From an uncultured Alphaproteobacteria bacterium (GTDB taxonomy: Bacteria > Pseudomonadota > Alphaproteobacteria > Rhodobacterales > Rhodobacteraceae), in contig CACIJG010000009.1 in the NCBI GenBank assembly GCA_902586885.1, positions 1 through 64,000 on the forward strand: a stretch of DNA of 64,000 bases. Reading direction: 5' to 3'. The notes beneath the pieces are model-generated. The model did not search any database. It was not told the DNA's origin and worked only from the letters and a program-made list of their open reading frames with translations. The position numbers and the translations under genes are program-made. Of this stretch, positions 17,053 to 25,950 are shown in pieces (the first letter of the stretch is position 1; every line of letters starts with the position of its first letter).

Positions 17053-18281
17053 AAGTCTTTATTTTTCTCAGCCTGCTTCTTGCCAAACATTTTCAAAAAG
17101 ACAAAGCTTGTCCTCGGTAATATGAGGTAAGGTTGTTTTGTATCACTGGAGGGCCTGATAGTCATTCTGTAAAAACCGAAAATACATAAAGATAAGTGTA
17201 TAAGACCAATATACACAAAAAGTATACCTGACCCAAATATTTCGAAAAGAATAGATACTATTAGAGGACTTATAATTGCACTGATGCCATATATAAATAT
17301 TATAGATGCCGCTAAATCAATAAAAAAGGTATCATCAGAGAAATCGTTTGCGTAGGCAGCCGCAACTGAAAATATAGGTAAAGCAAAAAAAGAAAAAAGA
17401 AAAATAAAAGCGGAGAATATGAAAAAACTTTCATCTCCAAATAGAGCGATCAATGAGCAACAAAATAATGAAGCAAAGGACAAAAAAATCAGGACCCATC
17501 TCCTGTCAAATTTATCAGCTACTAAGCCTAAAGGGATTTGAGAGATTACACCACCTATTAAAGCCAAAGATAAAAAAATACCTACCTCAAACGAGCTAAA
17601 GCCTCTTTCAGCACCATAAATGGGCCCCACCATCCTAATAGCGGGATTAGTAGCACCTACAACAAATACACTTACAAAACTTAAAGGCGACAATTTGAAG
17701 GCCCTTACAATACTTAAAGATGGTGCTTTTGGAATAGTTGGGGGGATATTAGAGGTGAAAGCCAGTGGTAGTATACATAGGCATAAAAAAACCCCAATAA
17801 TATTGTAGGTTAGAAGTTGTTCAGTATCTAAGAATCCAATAAATATCGAACCTAACGCTGCTGCACCGTGGTCAACAAACCTATAACCCCCAAAAACTCT
17901 TCCCCTGTTTAAATTTGATACCTTAGCATTTAACCAACCCTCTACAATCGTAAAGCACCCTGCTATAGATATCCCTGCCAAAACTCTCAAAAAACACCAA
18001 AAATAGGGGTCAATTAAAATTGGATGCATTAAGCTGCCTAAAACGCTAAATGATGCAAATATAGTGAAAGCCCGAATGTGGCCAACTCTTCCCATTACAT
18101 AAGGAGCTATCCAACAACCAATCAGGAATCCAGCAAAGTGACTAGACCCAAGAAGACCTAATTCCACATTACTAAAACCAATTTCTAGCCCCGCTAATGC
18201 GTCAAAAGGAGCTAAAATACTAGATCCCAATTGAAGAAAAAAAATTGAAATAAGTAATGCAACAAAGGATATAATTAACAT
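17049..18281 (-). CDS. MFS transporter, YcaD/UMF-type
   Basis: 12-helix major facilitator of about 410 residues, resembling the YcaD-like transporters widespread in Rhodobacterales. Loop motifs: GCWIAPYVMGRVGHIRAF, RVLAGISIAGCFTIVEGWLN (helix 4-5) and PLGLVADKFDRRWVL in the second half. Substrate unknown. I chose the ATG at 18281 (MLIISFVALL) because AAGGA stands 7 bases upstream; the ATG at 18308 adds nine residues and has no visible ribosome site. The gene overlaps the LptF/G permease gene by 4 bases. The promoter must lie in 18309-18637. Confidence 0.85.
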   Translation of the reverse strand: MLIISFVALLISIFFLQLGSSILAPFDALAGLEIGFSNVELGLLGSSHFAGFLIGCWIAPYVMGRVGHIRAFTIFASFSVLGSLMHPILIDPYFWCFLRVLAGISIAGCFTIVEGWLNAKVSNLNRGRVFGGYRFVDHGAAALGSIFIGFLDTEQLLTYNIIGVFLCLCILPLAFTSNIPPTIPKAPSLSIVRAFKLSPLSFVSVFVVGATNPAIRMVGPIYGAERGFSSFEVGIFLSLALIGGVISQIPLGLVADKFDRRWVLIFLSFASLFCCSLIALFGDESFFIFSAFIFLFSFFALPIFSVAAAYANDFSDDTFFIDLAASIIFIYGISAIISPLIVSILFEIFGSGILFVYIGLIHLSLCIFGFYRMTIRPSSDTKQPYLILPRTSFVFLKMFGKKQAEKNKDL

Positions 18282-18440
18282 TTTTTTTCCTTGAAAATGA
18301 TATGCCAAATAAACATTTGATTACTCTGTTCCGTATTAGTTGTCTTACAGAGAAACATCAAGTAATTAAAATTCCGTTTTTTTCAAAGTTAATGATTGCA
18401 GTATAAAAGATTTAATCACTATAGGCATAAAAATTGCATA

Positions 18441-18535
18441 ATGACCAACGTTAATAGAACGTATTTCCTCCTACGTTTAAGAAGGGTAGCTTCTAAATCA
18501 GCTCGTGCAGACCATGGTCAGTCTGCCTTTTTTTT
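18441..18535 (+). ncRNA. candidate attenuator-type leader RNA with short leader peptide
   Basis: An ATG at 18441 opens a small frame beginning MTNVNRTYFLLRLRRVASKS. Within it lie two hairpins: AGAAG-N5-CTTCT (18480-18494) and the T-tailed GCAGAC/GTCTGC hairpin (18507-18526 plus the T run to 18535). A leader peptide followed by alternative hairpins and a T run is the architecture of transcription attenuators. The Leu/Arg-rich run FLLRLRR could be the sensing stretch. The downstream gene (18638) is an acyl-CoA synthetase, not an amino acid gene, so the link is uncertain; a free small RNA is an alternative. No named RNA family was recognised. Confidence 0.35.
18507..18535 (+). terminator. intrinsic-terminator-like hairpin
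   Basis: GCAGAC and GTCTGC pair across the loop CATGGTCA (18507-18526), and a run of eight T follows (18528-18535). It lies about 100 bases upstream of the acyl-CoA synthetase start. Confidence 0.6.
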
Positions 18536-18637
18536 GTCTAATTATAATGCCCTCATTAATCTGATATTTAATTTTAGGGAAAAGAATCTTGAAAAAAAAG
18601 TCACTTTAAGCTTGAATAAACCGGTAAAGGATTCTGC

Positions 18638-20284
18638 ATGGAAACATCTGAAAAACAAAGTAAACGTGTTGAGGAATTATGTAAAAAATACTCCTCTGAT
18701 TGCGTTGATGTAGCAAAGTTGATTTGCGACGATCACCCCCCTGAAAATCTAGCTTTTAGAATTTTTGATACAAAAATGATTGCTACTGACTTAACCTACG
18801 GAGATTTAAAAGCAGAATCTCAGCTATTGTCCGAAGGCCTTATGTCAAAAGGAATAAAATCAGGTGACAGAATAGCCACTCTTATGGGTAAAAGCAGAGA
18901 ATATATAGTTACATTGATGGCTATATGGCGAATTGGAGCAGTTCACGTACCTCTTTTTACAGCTTTTTCTACTCCAGCAATTTCGCTGAGATTGAATGGC
19001 AGCGGGGCAAAAATAGTTGTTTGTGATGAAACACAACAGGCAAAGTTAAAGCCGAGTGATGAACTTATTTTAGATAGAAAAATCGAAGTGATAACTACGG
19101 CTGAGAAACAAAAAATACCAAATTGGGCTCAAAGATGGGACACTCTTCTTGAAATAGAAACAGATAAATTCAGATCTCCTAAATTAGGTGCTGATGCTCC
19201 GATAATACATATTTTTACTTCTGGAACCACTGGACAACCGAAGGGTTTAATTGTTCCGATAAAGGCACTTGCGTGCCTACAGGCCTATGCTGAGTTTGCT
19301 TTTGATCTCCAACCAAATGATATCTTTTGGAATGCTGCAGACCCCGGTTGGGCTTACGGACTTTATTGTGGCGTTTTGGCTGCTTTAACTACAGGTACAG
19401 CGAGTATACTTCTTCAAGGTGGCTTTGATCCCCATATCACTTTCGATATATTACAGACACAAAAGGTAACAAATTTTGCAGCCGCTCCCACAGTTTATCG
19501 ATCTTTGCGTTCAGCAGATCTCAAACACAAAGATAGTATTGTTCTTCGGTGTGCCTCGAGTGCTGGTGAACCATTAACTCCTGAAATCAATGACTGGGCG
19601 AAATCAGCTTTAGGGGTTCATGTCCATGATCACTATGGCCAAACAGAAACCAGTATGGTTATAAATAATCATCATTACCCGTCTTTAAAAAATAGTCTTA
19701 GAGATGGGTCAATGGGTAAAGTGATGCCAGGATGGTCAGCAGTTATTCTCAAGCAAGATGAAGATATACCAGCAAATGCTAATGAGTTGGGACGAGTTGC
19801 ATTAGTGTTAAAAGATAGTCCTTTTGCCTGGTTTACAGGTTATATAGGCAATAAAGAGAAGAGTGCCGAGAAATTTTCTGAAAACGGAATATATTATATA
19901 ACTGGAGATACTGGTTCAGTAGATGAAGATGGATATTTTTATTTTTCTACGCGAGATGATGACGTGATTATAATGGCTGGATATAGAATAGGTCCATTTG
20001 AAGTGGAGTCAGCATTAATCACACATAAATCTGTAAGCGAATGCGCTGTTATTGCAGCTCCAGACCAAGTGAGAGGAGAAGTAATAGAAGCATTCGTGGT
20101 TCTAATGCCAGATTTTAATGGAAGTGATAGCCTAACAGATGAATTACAAAAGTGGGTAAAGACAAATTTTGCAGCCCACGCTTTCCCTAGGAAAATACAC
20201 TATGTCAAAGAACTTCCTAAAACTCCCAGCGGAAAAATTCAAAGATTTCTTCTGAGAAAAAAAAGACGTGAAGATCTATCATAA
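18638..20284 (+). CDS. AMP-forming acyl-CoA synthetase (acetyl/medium-chain type)
   Basis: Adenylate-forming ligase, 548 residues. Core signatures: FTSGTTGQPKGLIV near residue 193, the ADPGWAYGLYCG substrate segment near 235, DHYGQTETSM near 332, the ITGDTGSVDEDGYFYFSTRDDD hinge region near 426, and the catalytic-lysine tail PKTPSGKIQRFLLR near 530. It is shorter at the N-terminus than housekeeping acetyl-CoA synthetase (Acs) and closer to the AcsM/propionyl or medium-chain group; the acid used is not deducible. The ATG at 18638 has AAAGGA nine bases upstream. Possibly controlled by the leader structure at 18441-18535. Confidence 0.87.
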   Translation: METSEKQSKRVEELCKKYSSDCVDVAKLICDDHPPENLAFRIFDTKMIATDLTYGDLKAESQLLSEGLMSKGIKSGDRIATLMGKSREYIVTLMAIWRIGAVHVPLFTAFSTPAISLRLNGSGAKIVVCDETQQAKLKPSDELILDRKIEVITTAEKQKIPNWAQRWDTLLEIETDKFRSPKLGADAPIIHIFTSGTTGQPKGLIVPIKALACLQAYAEFAFDLQPNDIFWNAADPGWAYGLYCGVLAALTTGTASILLQGGFDPHITFDILQTQKVTNFAAAPTVYRSLRSADLKHKDSIVLRCASSAGEPLTPEINDWAKSALGVHVHDHYGQTETSMVINNHHYPSLKNSLRDGSMGKVMPGWSAVILKQDEDIPANANELGRVALVLKDSPFAWFTGYIGNKEKSAEKFSENGIYYITGDTGSVDEDGYFYFSTRDDDVIIMAGYRIGPFEVESALITHKSVSECAVIAAPDQVRGEVIEAFVVLMPDFNGSDSLTDELQKWVKTNFAAHAFPRKIHYVKELPKTPSGKIQRFLLRKKRREDLS

Positions 20285-20332
20285 ATAAATAATAACTAAC
20301 CTTAAATAAATATATGAAATCCGATATTTAAA

Positions 20333-20992
20333 ATGAATGTTACACAGGCAATAACCGAGCGTCACTCAATAAGAAGGTTTCTCCCAAAAAAAGTACCTTT
20401 AGAAATTGTTAAAAAAATTTTAGGGGATGCGTGTAGAGCGCCTTCGGGAACAAATACACAACCTTGGAAAGTTACGTGCGTCATGGGAAAAACAAAGGAA
20501 AGATTGTCGAAAGCGATCAAAGAAGCCATAAAGAATGATCAAGCTGATTTAGAATATCAGTATATGCCCTCACCTTTAAGAGAGCCCTATATTTCAAGAA
20601 AACGTAAAATAGGGTATTCTCTTTACGAGCTTTATGGAATTGCAAAAGACGATTACCCTGCTCGTAAAAAAGCAATGTTACGTAATTTTGAGTTTTTTGG
20701 CGCACCTGTGGGTTTATTCTTTCGAATGGATCGTGACTTACTTTATGGGTCATGGCTTGACGTCGGCATGTTTATGCAAAATGTAATGATACTGGCAAGG
20801 GAACATGGTCTTGAGAGCTGTCCTCAACAAGCTTGGTGTGAGTTTGGATCGACAGTTCACAAGGTTTTAAATATACCTCAGGAAGAAATAATCGTATCAG
20901 GAATGTCTCTGGGCTTCGCTGCCAAAGCTCCAGAAAACACCTTGATCAGCGAAAGAGCTGATATTGATGAATTTTCAATATTTCTAGACTAA
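20333..20992 (+). CDS. nitroreductase family flavoprotein
   Basis: FMN-dependent nitroreductase-fold NAD(P)H oxidoreductase, 219 residues. N-terminal FMN-binding RHSIRRFLPKKVP (about residues 9-21) and RAPSGTNTQPWKV (about 35-47) are standard, and the C-terminal half has CPQQAWCEF and the GMSLGFA strand with the usual Gly for FMN phosphate. Physiological substrate unknown. 48 bases behind the acyl-CoA synthetase; may share its transcript. Confidence 0.9.
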   Translation: MNVTQAITERHSIRRFLPKKVPLEIVKKILGDACRAPSGTNTQPWKVTCVMGKTKERLSKAIKEAIKNDQADLEYQYMPSPLREPYISRKRKIGYSLYELYGIAKDDYPARKKAMLRNFEFFGAPVGLFFRMDRDLLYGSWLDVGMFMQNVMILAREHGLESCPQQAWCEFGSTVHKVLNIPQEEIIVSGMSLGFAAKAPENTLISERADIDEFSIFLD

Positions 20993-21023
20993 GGCTGACT
21001 TTCGATATTTGTCAAACCAAGCA

Positions 21024-21794
21024 TCAATTTGCATAATCAGATCCGAGTCGATCCAAACGCCTTTTAAGAGCCGTAAACTCCATTACCCCTAGTGCAGTCC
21101 CAAAACCTTTCATAGCCTGCTTATGTGCTAATTCCTGAACCTGAGGCAACGGCAAAGTGATCTTACCTCCAGCTTGCGCCGCTATCTGAATACGGCAAGC
21201 CTGCTCTAGGTAATACATCATAATGAATGCTTCGGGGATACTTTTACCACATGATAATAAACCATGATTTTTTAAAATCAAAAGTTGCTTGTCTTTACCC
21301 AAATCTTCAAGCAGTCTTTTTTGTTCTTCAAGGTTTAATGCCAATCCTTCATATTCATGATAACCAATTAGATTTTTGTAAAGCAAAGATGTTTGACTTA
21401 ATGGTAACAAACCTTCCTCTTGAGAGGAGACGCCAACTCCGGCCGTAGTGTGGGTATGAATAACACAAAGCATATCTGGACGTTCTTTGTGGACACATGA
21501 ATGAATTACAAAACCTGCGGGATTAATTCGATCCCCGGTGTCAGAAATTATATTTCCATCTAAATCTACTTTAACTAGGTTTGATGCTGTGATTTCTTCA
21601 TATAGAAGACCAAAAGGGTTTAAAAGGAAATGTTCTTCAGGACCTGGAACCCTTGCAGAAATATGGTTGTAAATGAGGTCGTCCATTCCAAAGTGGTGCA
21701 TCAATCGATAACATGCTGCAAGATCAATTCTTGTGTCCCACTCCTCCTTGGATATCTTACCGCTTTCAAACAGATTGCTCGTTTTTTTGTTCAT
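21024..21794 (-). CDS. class II aldolase/adducin family protein
   Basis: Zn-dependent class II aldolase/adducin head domain, 256 residues. Metal ligands are visible in VIHTHTTAGVGVS (two His near residues 111-113) and LKNHGLLSCG (His near 176); the substrate end has NHISARVPG and LNPFGLLYEE near residues 44-70. Members with this layout act as fuculose-phosphate-type aldolases or decarboxylases, and many in marine bacteria are uncharacterised. Convergent with the nitroreductase; divergent from acnB. Confidence 0.88.
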   Translation of the reverse strand: MNKKTSNLFESGKISKEEWDTRIDLAACYRLMHHFGMDDLIYNHISARVPGPEEHFLLNPFGLLYEEITASNLVKVDLDGNIISDTGDRINPAGFVIHSCVHKERPDMLCVIHTHTTAGVGVSSQEEGLLPLSQTSLLYKNLIGYHEYEGLALNLEEQKRLLEDLGKDKQLLILKNHGLLSCGKSIPEAFIMMYYLEQACRIQIAAQAGGKITLPLPQVQELAHKQAMKGFGTALGVMEFTALKRRLDRLGSDYAN

Positions 21795-21928
21795 TTAAAG
21801 AGCTCCATATTTTATTTTATTTTCATTTAATATAATGAATTATAACACATCTGGCTATGTTTAGAAATTTTTAACTTTTATTCTAAAAACGTGGGTAAAA
21901 AATTGGTAGCGGGTGAAACCCTAAACTC

Positions 21929-21955
21929 TTGCAAGCAACCCTGTATAGGTATAAT
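21929..21955 (+). promoter_or_regulatory. candidate acnB promoter
   Basis: TTGCAA (21929-21934) and TATAAT (21950-21955), 15 bases apart, 84 bases before the acnB ATG. Just upstream, GGGTGAAACCC (21911-21921) forms a tight inverted repeat that could be an operator. Spacing is short for sigma-70, so this is tentative. Confidence 0.4.
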
Positions 21956-22038
21956 ATTTGGGGAAAAAGTGATTTTACTTTTTTACTAACAATAGAATTA
22001 AAACGGTCTTATTAGACAAGTAGGCTTCGGGGACAGTT

Positions 22039-24831
22039 ATGAGCTTGTATAAGGAATACTTAAAGGAGATTGAAAAAAGGAAAAAACAGGGCTTACATCC
22101 AAAGCCGATCGAAAGCGGGCGGCTTACCAACGAAATCATTTCACAAATTAAAGATCCAAGCAGTAAACATAGAAAAGAGTCTTTAAATTTTTTCATTTAC
22201 AACACTCTTCCTGGAACGACATCGGCAGCAAATGAAAAAGCTAATTTCCTGAAGGAAATAATTCTTGAGATTTATGTGGTTCAGGAGATTAGACCAGATT
22301 TTGCATTTGAACTGTTATCTCACATGAAAGGCGGTCCCTCAGTCACTGTCCTAATTGATCTTGCTTTAGGCGATAATAAACAAATAGCCGGTAAAGCTGG
22401 TGAGATACTTAAAACTCAGGTTTTCCTCTATGAGGCTGATACAGATAGACTTGAGAAAGCTTTTAAAAATGGGAATGAAACTGCTAAAAGTATAATAGAA
22501 AGTTATTCTAAAGCTGAGTTCTTTACAAAACTTCCCGAAATAGATGAAGAAATTAAAGTCGTATCGTATGTTGCAGCAGAAGGTGATATATCGACAGATC
22601 TTTTATCTCCGGGAAATCAGGCCCACTCGAGATCAGACCGTGAACTTCACGGAAAATGTTTTATTTCAAAAAAAGCGCAGGTCGAAATCCAAGAACTGCA
22701 AAACCAATTTCCTGATAAAAAAGTAATGCTAGTAGCTGAAAAGGGAACTATGGGTGTCGGTTCTTCAAGAATGTCCGGAGTAAATAATGTTGCACTATGG
22801 ACAGGCAAGCAGGCAAGTCCATACATACCGTTCGTAAACATAGCCCCAATTGTTGCCGGTACAAATGGAATCTCACCCATATTTTTAACAACGGTCGGGG
22901 TGACAGGAGGCATTGGTCTTGACTTGAAAAACTGGGTAAAGAAGAGAGATGGCGGTGGAAATGTTATCCTAAACAACGATGGAGAACCAATTTTAGAGCA
23001 AGCCTACTCCGTTGAGACAGGCACGGTATTTACGATTAATTCCAAAAAGAAAAAATTGTATGATGAATACGGAGAAAAAGAACTTGTTGATTTAAGCGTT
23101 TCATTCACACCACAAAAAATAGAGTTTATGAAAGCTGGCGGATCATATGCAATTGTTTTTGGAAAGAAACTTCAAAATTTTGCATCTAGTTTACTAGGAA
23201 ATAATTTCCCTTCTCCCTTTGCAAAGGCCAAGGAAATCTCTTATCAAGACCAAGGTCTTACAGCTGTAGAAAAAATCTTCAATAAAAATGCAGTGAGTAT
23301 TCCAGAAGGAAAAATTCTTTACGCAGGTTCAGACGTAAGGGTAGGAGTAAACATAGTAGGTTCACAAGACACCACCGGTTTGATGACCTCGCAAGAGTTA
23401 GAGTCCATGGCTGCTACCATTATCGCACCAACTATTGACGGTGCTTATCAATCTGGTTGTCATACGGCATCAGTTTGGGACTTTAAAGCGCAGGAAAATA
23501 TCCCAAAACTAATGAATTTTATGCATAAATTTGGTCTCATTACAGCAAGAGATCCCAAGGGTGTTTATCATTCTATGACAGATGTAATTCATAAAGTCTT
23601 AAATGATATAACTGTAGATGACTGGTCAATAATTATTGGAGGAGACTCTCATACTAGGATGTCTAAGGGAGTCGCCTTCGGAGCTGACTCTGGAACTGTA
23701 GCTCTTGCGTTGGCAACTGGAGAGGTAAGCATGCCTATACCTGAATCAGTCAAAGTTACGTTCAAGGGAGTAATGAATGAATATATGGACTTTCGAGACA
23801 TAGTGCACGCAACCCAAGCACAAATGTTAAAGCAGTTTGGCGAAAATGTGTTTCAAGGACGGGTAATCGAAGTACATCTAGGCACACTCCTTTCTGACCA
23901 AGCTTTTACATTCACAGACTGGACTGCCGAAATGAAAGCCAAAGCTTCTATCTGTATTTCACAGGACAAAACGCTTATAGAATCTCTAGGAATTGCAAAA
24001 GACCGTATAAAGATTATGATTGAAAGAGGGATGGATAATGAGAAAAAAGTTCTTAAGGGGCTAATAGAAATTGCAAATAAGAGGATTGACGAGATAAAAT
24101 CTGGTAAAAGACCAGCGTTAGTTCCTGATGATGACGCAAAGTATTTTGCGGAAGTAGTTGTTGACCTGAACGAGATTGATGAGCCAATGATTGCAGATCC
24201 AGATGTAAATAATATTGATGTATCCAAAAGATATACCCACGATACAATTAGACCAATCTCATTTTATAATGCGGAAAAAGAAGTTGACCTTGGCTTTGTA
24301 GGTTCATGCATGGTTCATAAAGGGGATATAAAGATTGTTGCTGGAATGCTTAAGAATTTAGAAAATGATAATGGAACCGTCAAATTTAAGGCGCCTTTAG
24401 TAGTGGCTGCCCCAACCTATAATATAATTGACGAATTGAAAGAAGAGGGAGACTGGACTATTTTACAAAAATACTCTGGATTTGAATTTGATGACGAAGC
24501 TCCAAAGAATACTGCACGCGTCGAGTATAAAAATATTTTATATCTTGAAAGACCAGGTTGCAATCTATGTATGGGTAATCAAGAGAAGGCAGAAAAAGGG
24601 GACACTGTTTTAGCTACATCTACTCGTTTATTTAAAGGGCGAGTGGTTGAAGACTCTGAAGAGAAAAAAGGAGAGTCACTGTTAGCGTCAACTCCAGTTG
24701 TGGTTCTTTCCGCTATCCTTGGAAGAACCCCCACTTTGGAGGAGTACAAAAAAGCAGTTAAAGGACTTAATCTCACAAAATTCTCACCACCTAGTGAGAA
24801 ACCCTCTGATACGTTATCAGTTCATTTTTAA
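22039..24831 (+). CDS. acnB: aconitate hydratase B (bifunctional 2-methylisocitrate dehydratase)
   Basis: Fe-S isomerase of the TCA cycle (citrate to isocitrate), also able to act in the 2-methylcitrate cycle. 930 residues; AcnB domain order is visible, with the HEAT-like N-terminal domain (residues about 4-155), the swivel domain, then the catalytic domains. Cluster cysteines fit SGCHTASVWDF (near residue 475), and the RPGCNLCMGNQ segment (near 847) supplies the CxxC pair. Single-gene unit with its own candidate promoter and a hairpin after the stop. Many alphaproteobacteria rely on AcnA instead, so its presence as the only aconitase in the window is of interest. Confidence 0.96.
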   Translation: MSLYKEYLKEIEKRKKQGLHPKPIESGRLTNEIISQIKDPSSKHRKESLNFFIYNTLPGTTSAANEKANFLKEIILEIYVVQEIRPDFAFELLSHMKGGPSVTVLIDLALGDNKQIAGKAGEILKTQVFLYEADTDRLEKAFKNGNETAKSIIESYSKAEFFTKLPEIDEEIKVVSYVAAEGDISTDLLSPGNQAHSRSDRELHGKCFISKKAQVEIQELQNQFPDKKVMLVAEKGTMGVGSSRMSGVNNVALWTGKQASPYIPFVNIAPIVAGTNGISPIFLTTVGVTGGIGLDLKNWVKKRDGGGNVILNNDGEPILEQAYSVETGTVFTINSKKKKLYDEYGEKELVDLSVSFTPQKIEFMKAGGSYAIVFGKKLQNFASSLLGNNFPSPFAKAKEISYQDQGLTAVEKIFNKNAVSIPEGKILYAGSDVRVGVNIVGSQDTTGLMTSQELESMAATIIAPTIDGAYQSGCHTASVWDFKAQENIPKLMNFMHKFGLITARDPKGVYHSMTDVIHKVLNDITVDDWSIIIGGDSHTRMSKGVAFGADSGTVALALATGEVSMPIPESVKVTFKGVMNEYMDFRDIVHATQAQMLKQFGENVFQGRVIEVHLGTLLSDQAFTFTDWTAEMKAKASICISQDKTLIESLGIAKDRIKIMIERGMDNEKKVLKGLIEIANKRIDEIKSGKRPALVPDDDAKYFAEVVVDLNEIDEPMIADPDVNNIDVSKRYTHDTIRPISFYNAEKEVDLGFVGSCMVHKGDIKIVAGMLKNLENDNGTVKFKAPLVVAAPTYNIIDELKEEGDWTILQKYSGFEFDDEAPKNTARVEYKNILYLERPGCNLCMGNQEKAEKGDTVLATSTRLFKGRVVEDSEEKKGESLLASTPVVVLSAILGRTPTLEEYKKAVKGLNLTKFSPPSEKPSDTLSVHF

Positions 24832-24852
24832 AATGCTACGACCGTAGCATTT
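24831..24852 (+). terminator. hairpin at the end of acnB
   Basis: AAATGCTAC (24831-24839) pairs perfectly with GTAGCATTT (24844-24852) around the loop GACC, beginning on the last base of the acnB stop. The following sequence is AT-rich but lacks a long T run. Confidence 0.6.
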
Positions 24853-24942
24853 GTAATTTAGATCATTCCATCCAAAAAAGTTCAGTTTATAAATTAATTT
24901 TATGTTACAATTGGTTTATTCAAAAGGCGGCTTTTTTTCAAT

Positions 24943-25893
24943 ATGGTGAGTGAGAGAAAATATTTTTTATCAAGGGAGATCCGTCCTCTAGCAGAACGTT
25001 CCGACCTTATGGGTTTTTTTTTGGTTCTACACTGCTATACTACGATAGGGCTTGCCTTAATCCTATTTTCCGTTTGGCCTAATGTTTTTACATTTTGTGT
25101 AACTCTGATGATAATTGGTTCAAGGCAACTAGGTTTGGCAATATTAATGCATGATGCGGCTCATAGAGCTCTTTTTGCTAACACAACTTTAAATGAAAAA
25201 ATTGGCTTTTGGGTGTGTGGCTGCCCTATTTTGGCAGATCTTTTTTCTTATAGGCATTACCATTTAATGCATCATAAGCATACACAAACAGATAAAGATC
25301 CTGATCGTGTTTTATCAAAACCTTTTCCTGTTACAAACCAAAGTTTGTGGCGAAAGTTTTTCAGAGACATAACAGGACAAACAGGCTTTAATGCAGTTTT
25401 TAAGCAAGTTATGAATTCCTTTAAATTGGCTTTTGACAGAGATGCCATTGATAGCTCCCAGGAGCAAGCACAAACTTTTAAATCAAACTCTCTATTCCAA
25501 CCATTGATCTCAAATACATTCATTTTCATAATCATGTGGTATTTTGGGGCATGGTGGTGGTGGTTCGCTTTCTGGTTTTTACCGTTAGTAACTTGGTTTC
25601 AGGTAGTGGTTAGATTAAGAAATATTGCTGAGCATGCTGCTACTGAATTCTCAACTAATGAGCTTAAGAACGTTAGAACTACATATGCTAATCCCATTAT
25701 GAGATTATTTCTAGCGCCTTATTGGGTGAATTATCATTTGGAACATCATTTGATTATGCATGTTCCTTGCTGGAGGTTACCTAAAGTTCATGAACTAATG
25801 CTAAAAAAGGGCTACGCAGAAAAAATGAAATTAGCAAAAAATTATCTAGAGGTCTTAAGAGAAGTCACAAAGAAGAGTCCTTCTCATACTTAA
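24943..25893 (+). CDS. fatty acid desaturase family protein (membrane di-iron)
   Basis: Integral membrane di-iron desaturase or hydroxylase, 316 residues. All three histidine boxes are present: HDAAHRA (about residues 71-77), HHKHTQTDKDPD (about 108-119) and, after the membrane hairpins, NYHLEHHLIMHVP (about 266-278), plus the RNIAEHAA segment (about 222-229) seen in desaturase/MocD-like members. Substrate (acyl lipid, carotenoid or other) is not resolved; a carotenoid hydroxylase is less likely because the cell makes acyclic carotenoids. The ATG is preceded by AGGCGG. DadA-like gene follows after 57 bases on the same strand. Confidence 0.85.
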   Translation: MVSERKYFLSREIRPLAERSDLMGFFLVLHCYTTIGLALILFSVWPNVFTFCVTLMIIGSRQLGLAILMHDAAHRALFANTTLNEKIGFWVCGCPILADLFSYRHYHLMHHKHTQTDKDPDRVLSKPFPVTNQSLWRKFFRDITGQTGFNAVFKQVMNSFKLAFDRDAIDSSQEQAQTFKSNSLFQPLISNTFIFIIMWYFGAWWWWFAFWFLPLVTWFQVVVRLRNIAEHAATEFSTNELKNVRTTYANPIMRLFLAPYWVNYHLEHHLIMHVPCWRLPKVHELMLKKGYAEKMKLAKNYLEVLREVTKKSPSHT

Positions 25894-25950
25894 AGTCTAT
25901 TCTCTCAACCATATATTGAACAAAAAAACCATTGCTATTAACCTATATCT

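Larger units (their letters stand above)
18309..18637. other. 329-base divergent intergenic region
   Basis: This stretch separates the MFS gene on the minus strand from the acyl-CoA synthetase on the plus strand. It holds a short leader-like reading frame (from 18441) and a T-tailed hairpin (18507-18535), described separately. Outside these I see AT-rich sequence without a further gene. Confidence 0.6.

Noticed and set aside
18396-18713. 105-codon plus-strand frame upstream of the acyl-CoA synthetase
   Set aside because: It overlaps the start of the acyl-CoA synthetase in another frame and crosses a T-tailed hairpin. Only the part from 18441 is kept as a candidate leader.
21901-22038. Possible riboswitch in the acnB upstream region
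   Set aside because: The repeats GGGTGAAACCC and CTTGCAAG do not fit any riboswitch consensus I know, and they lie upstream of the predicted transcript start, so they are more likely operator DNA.
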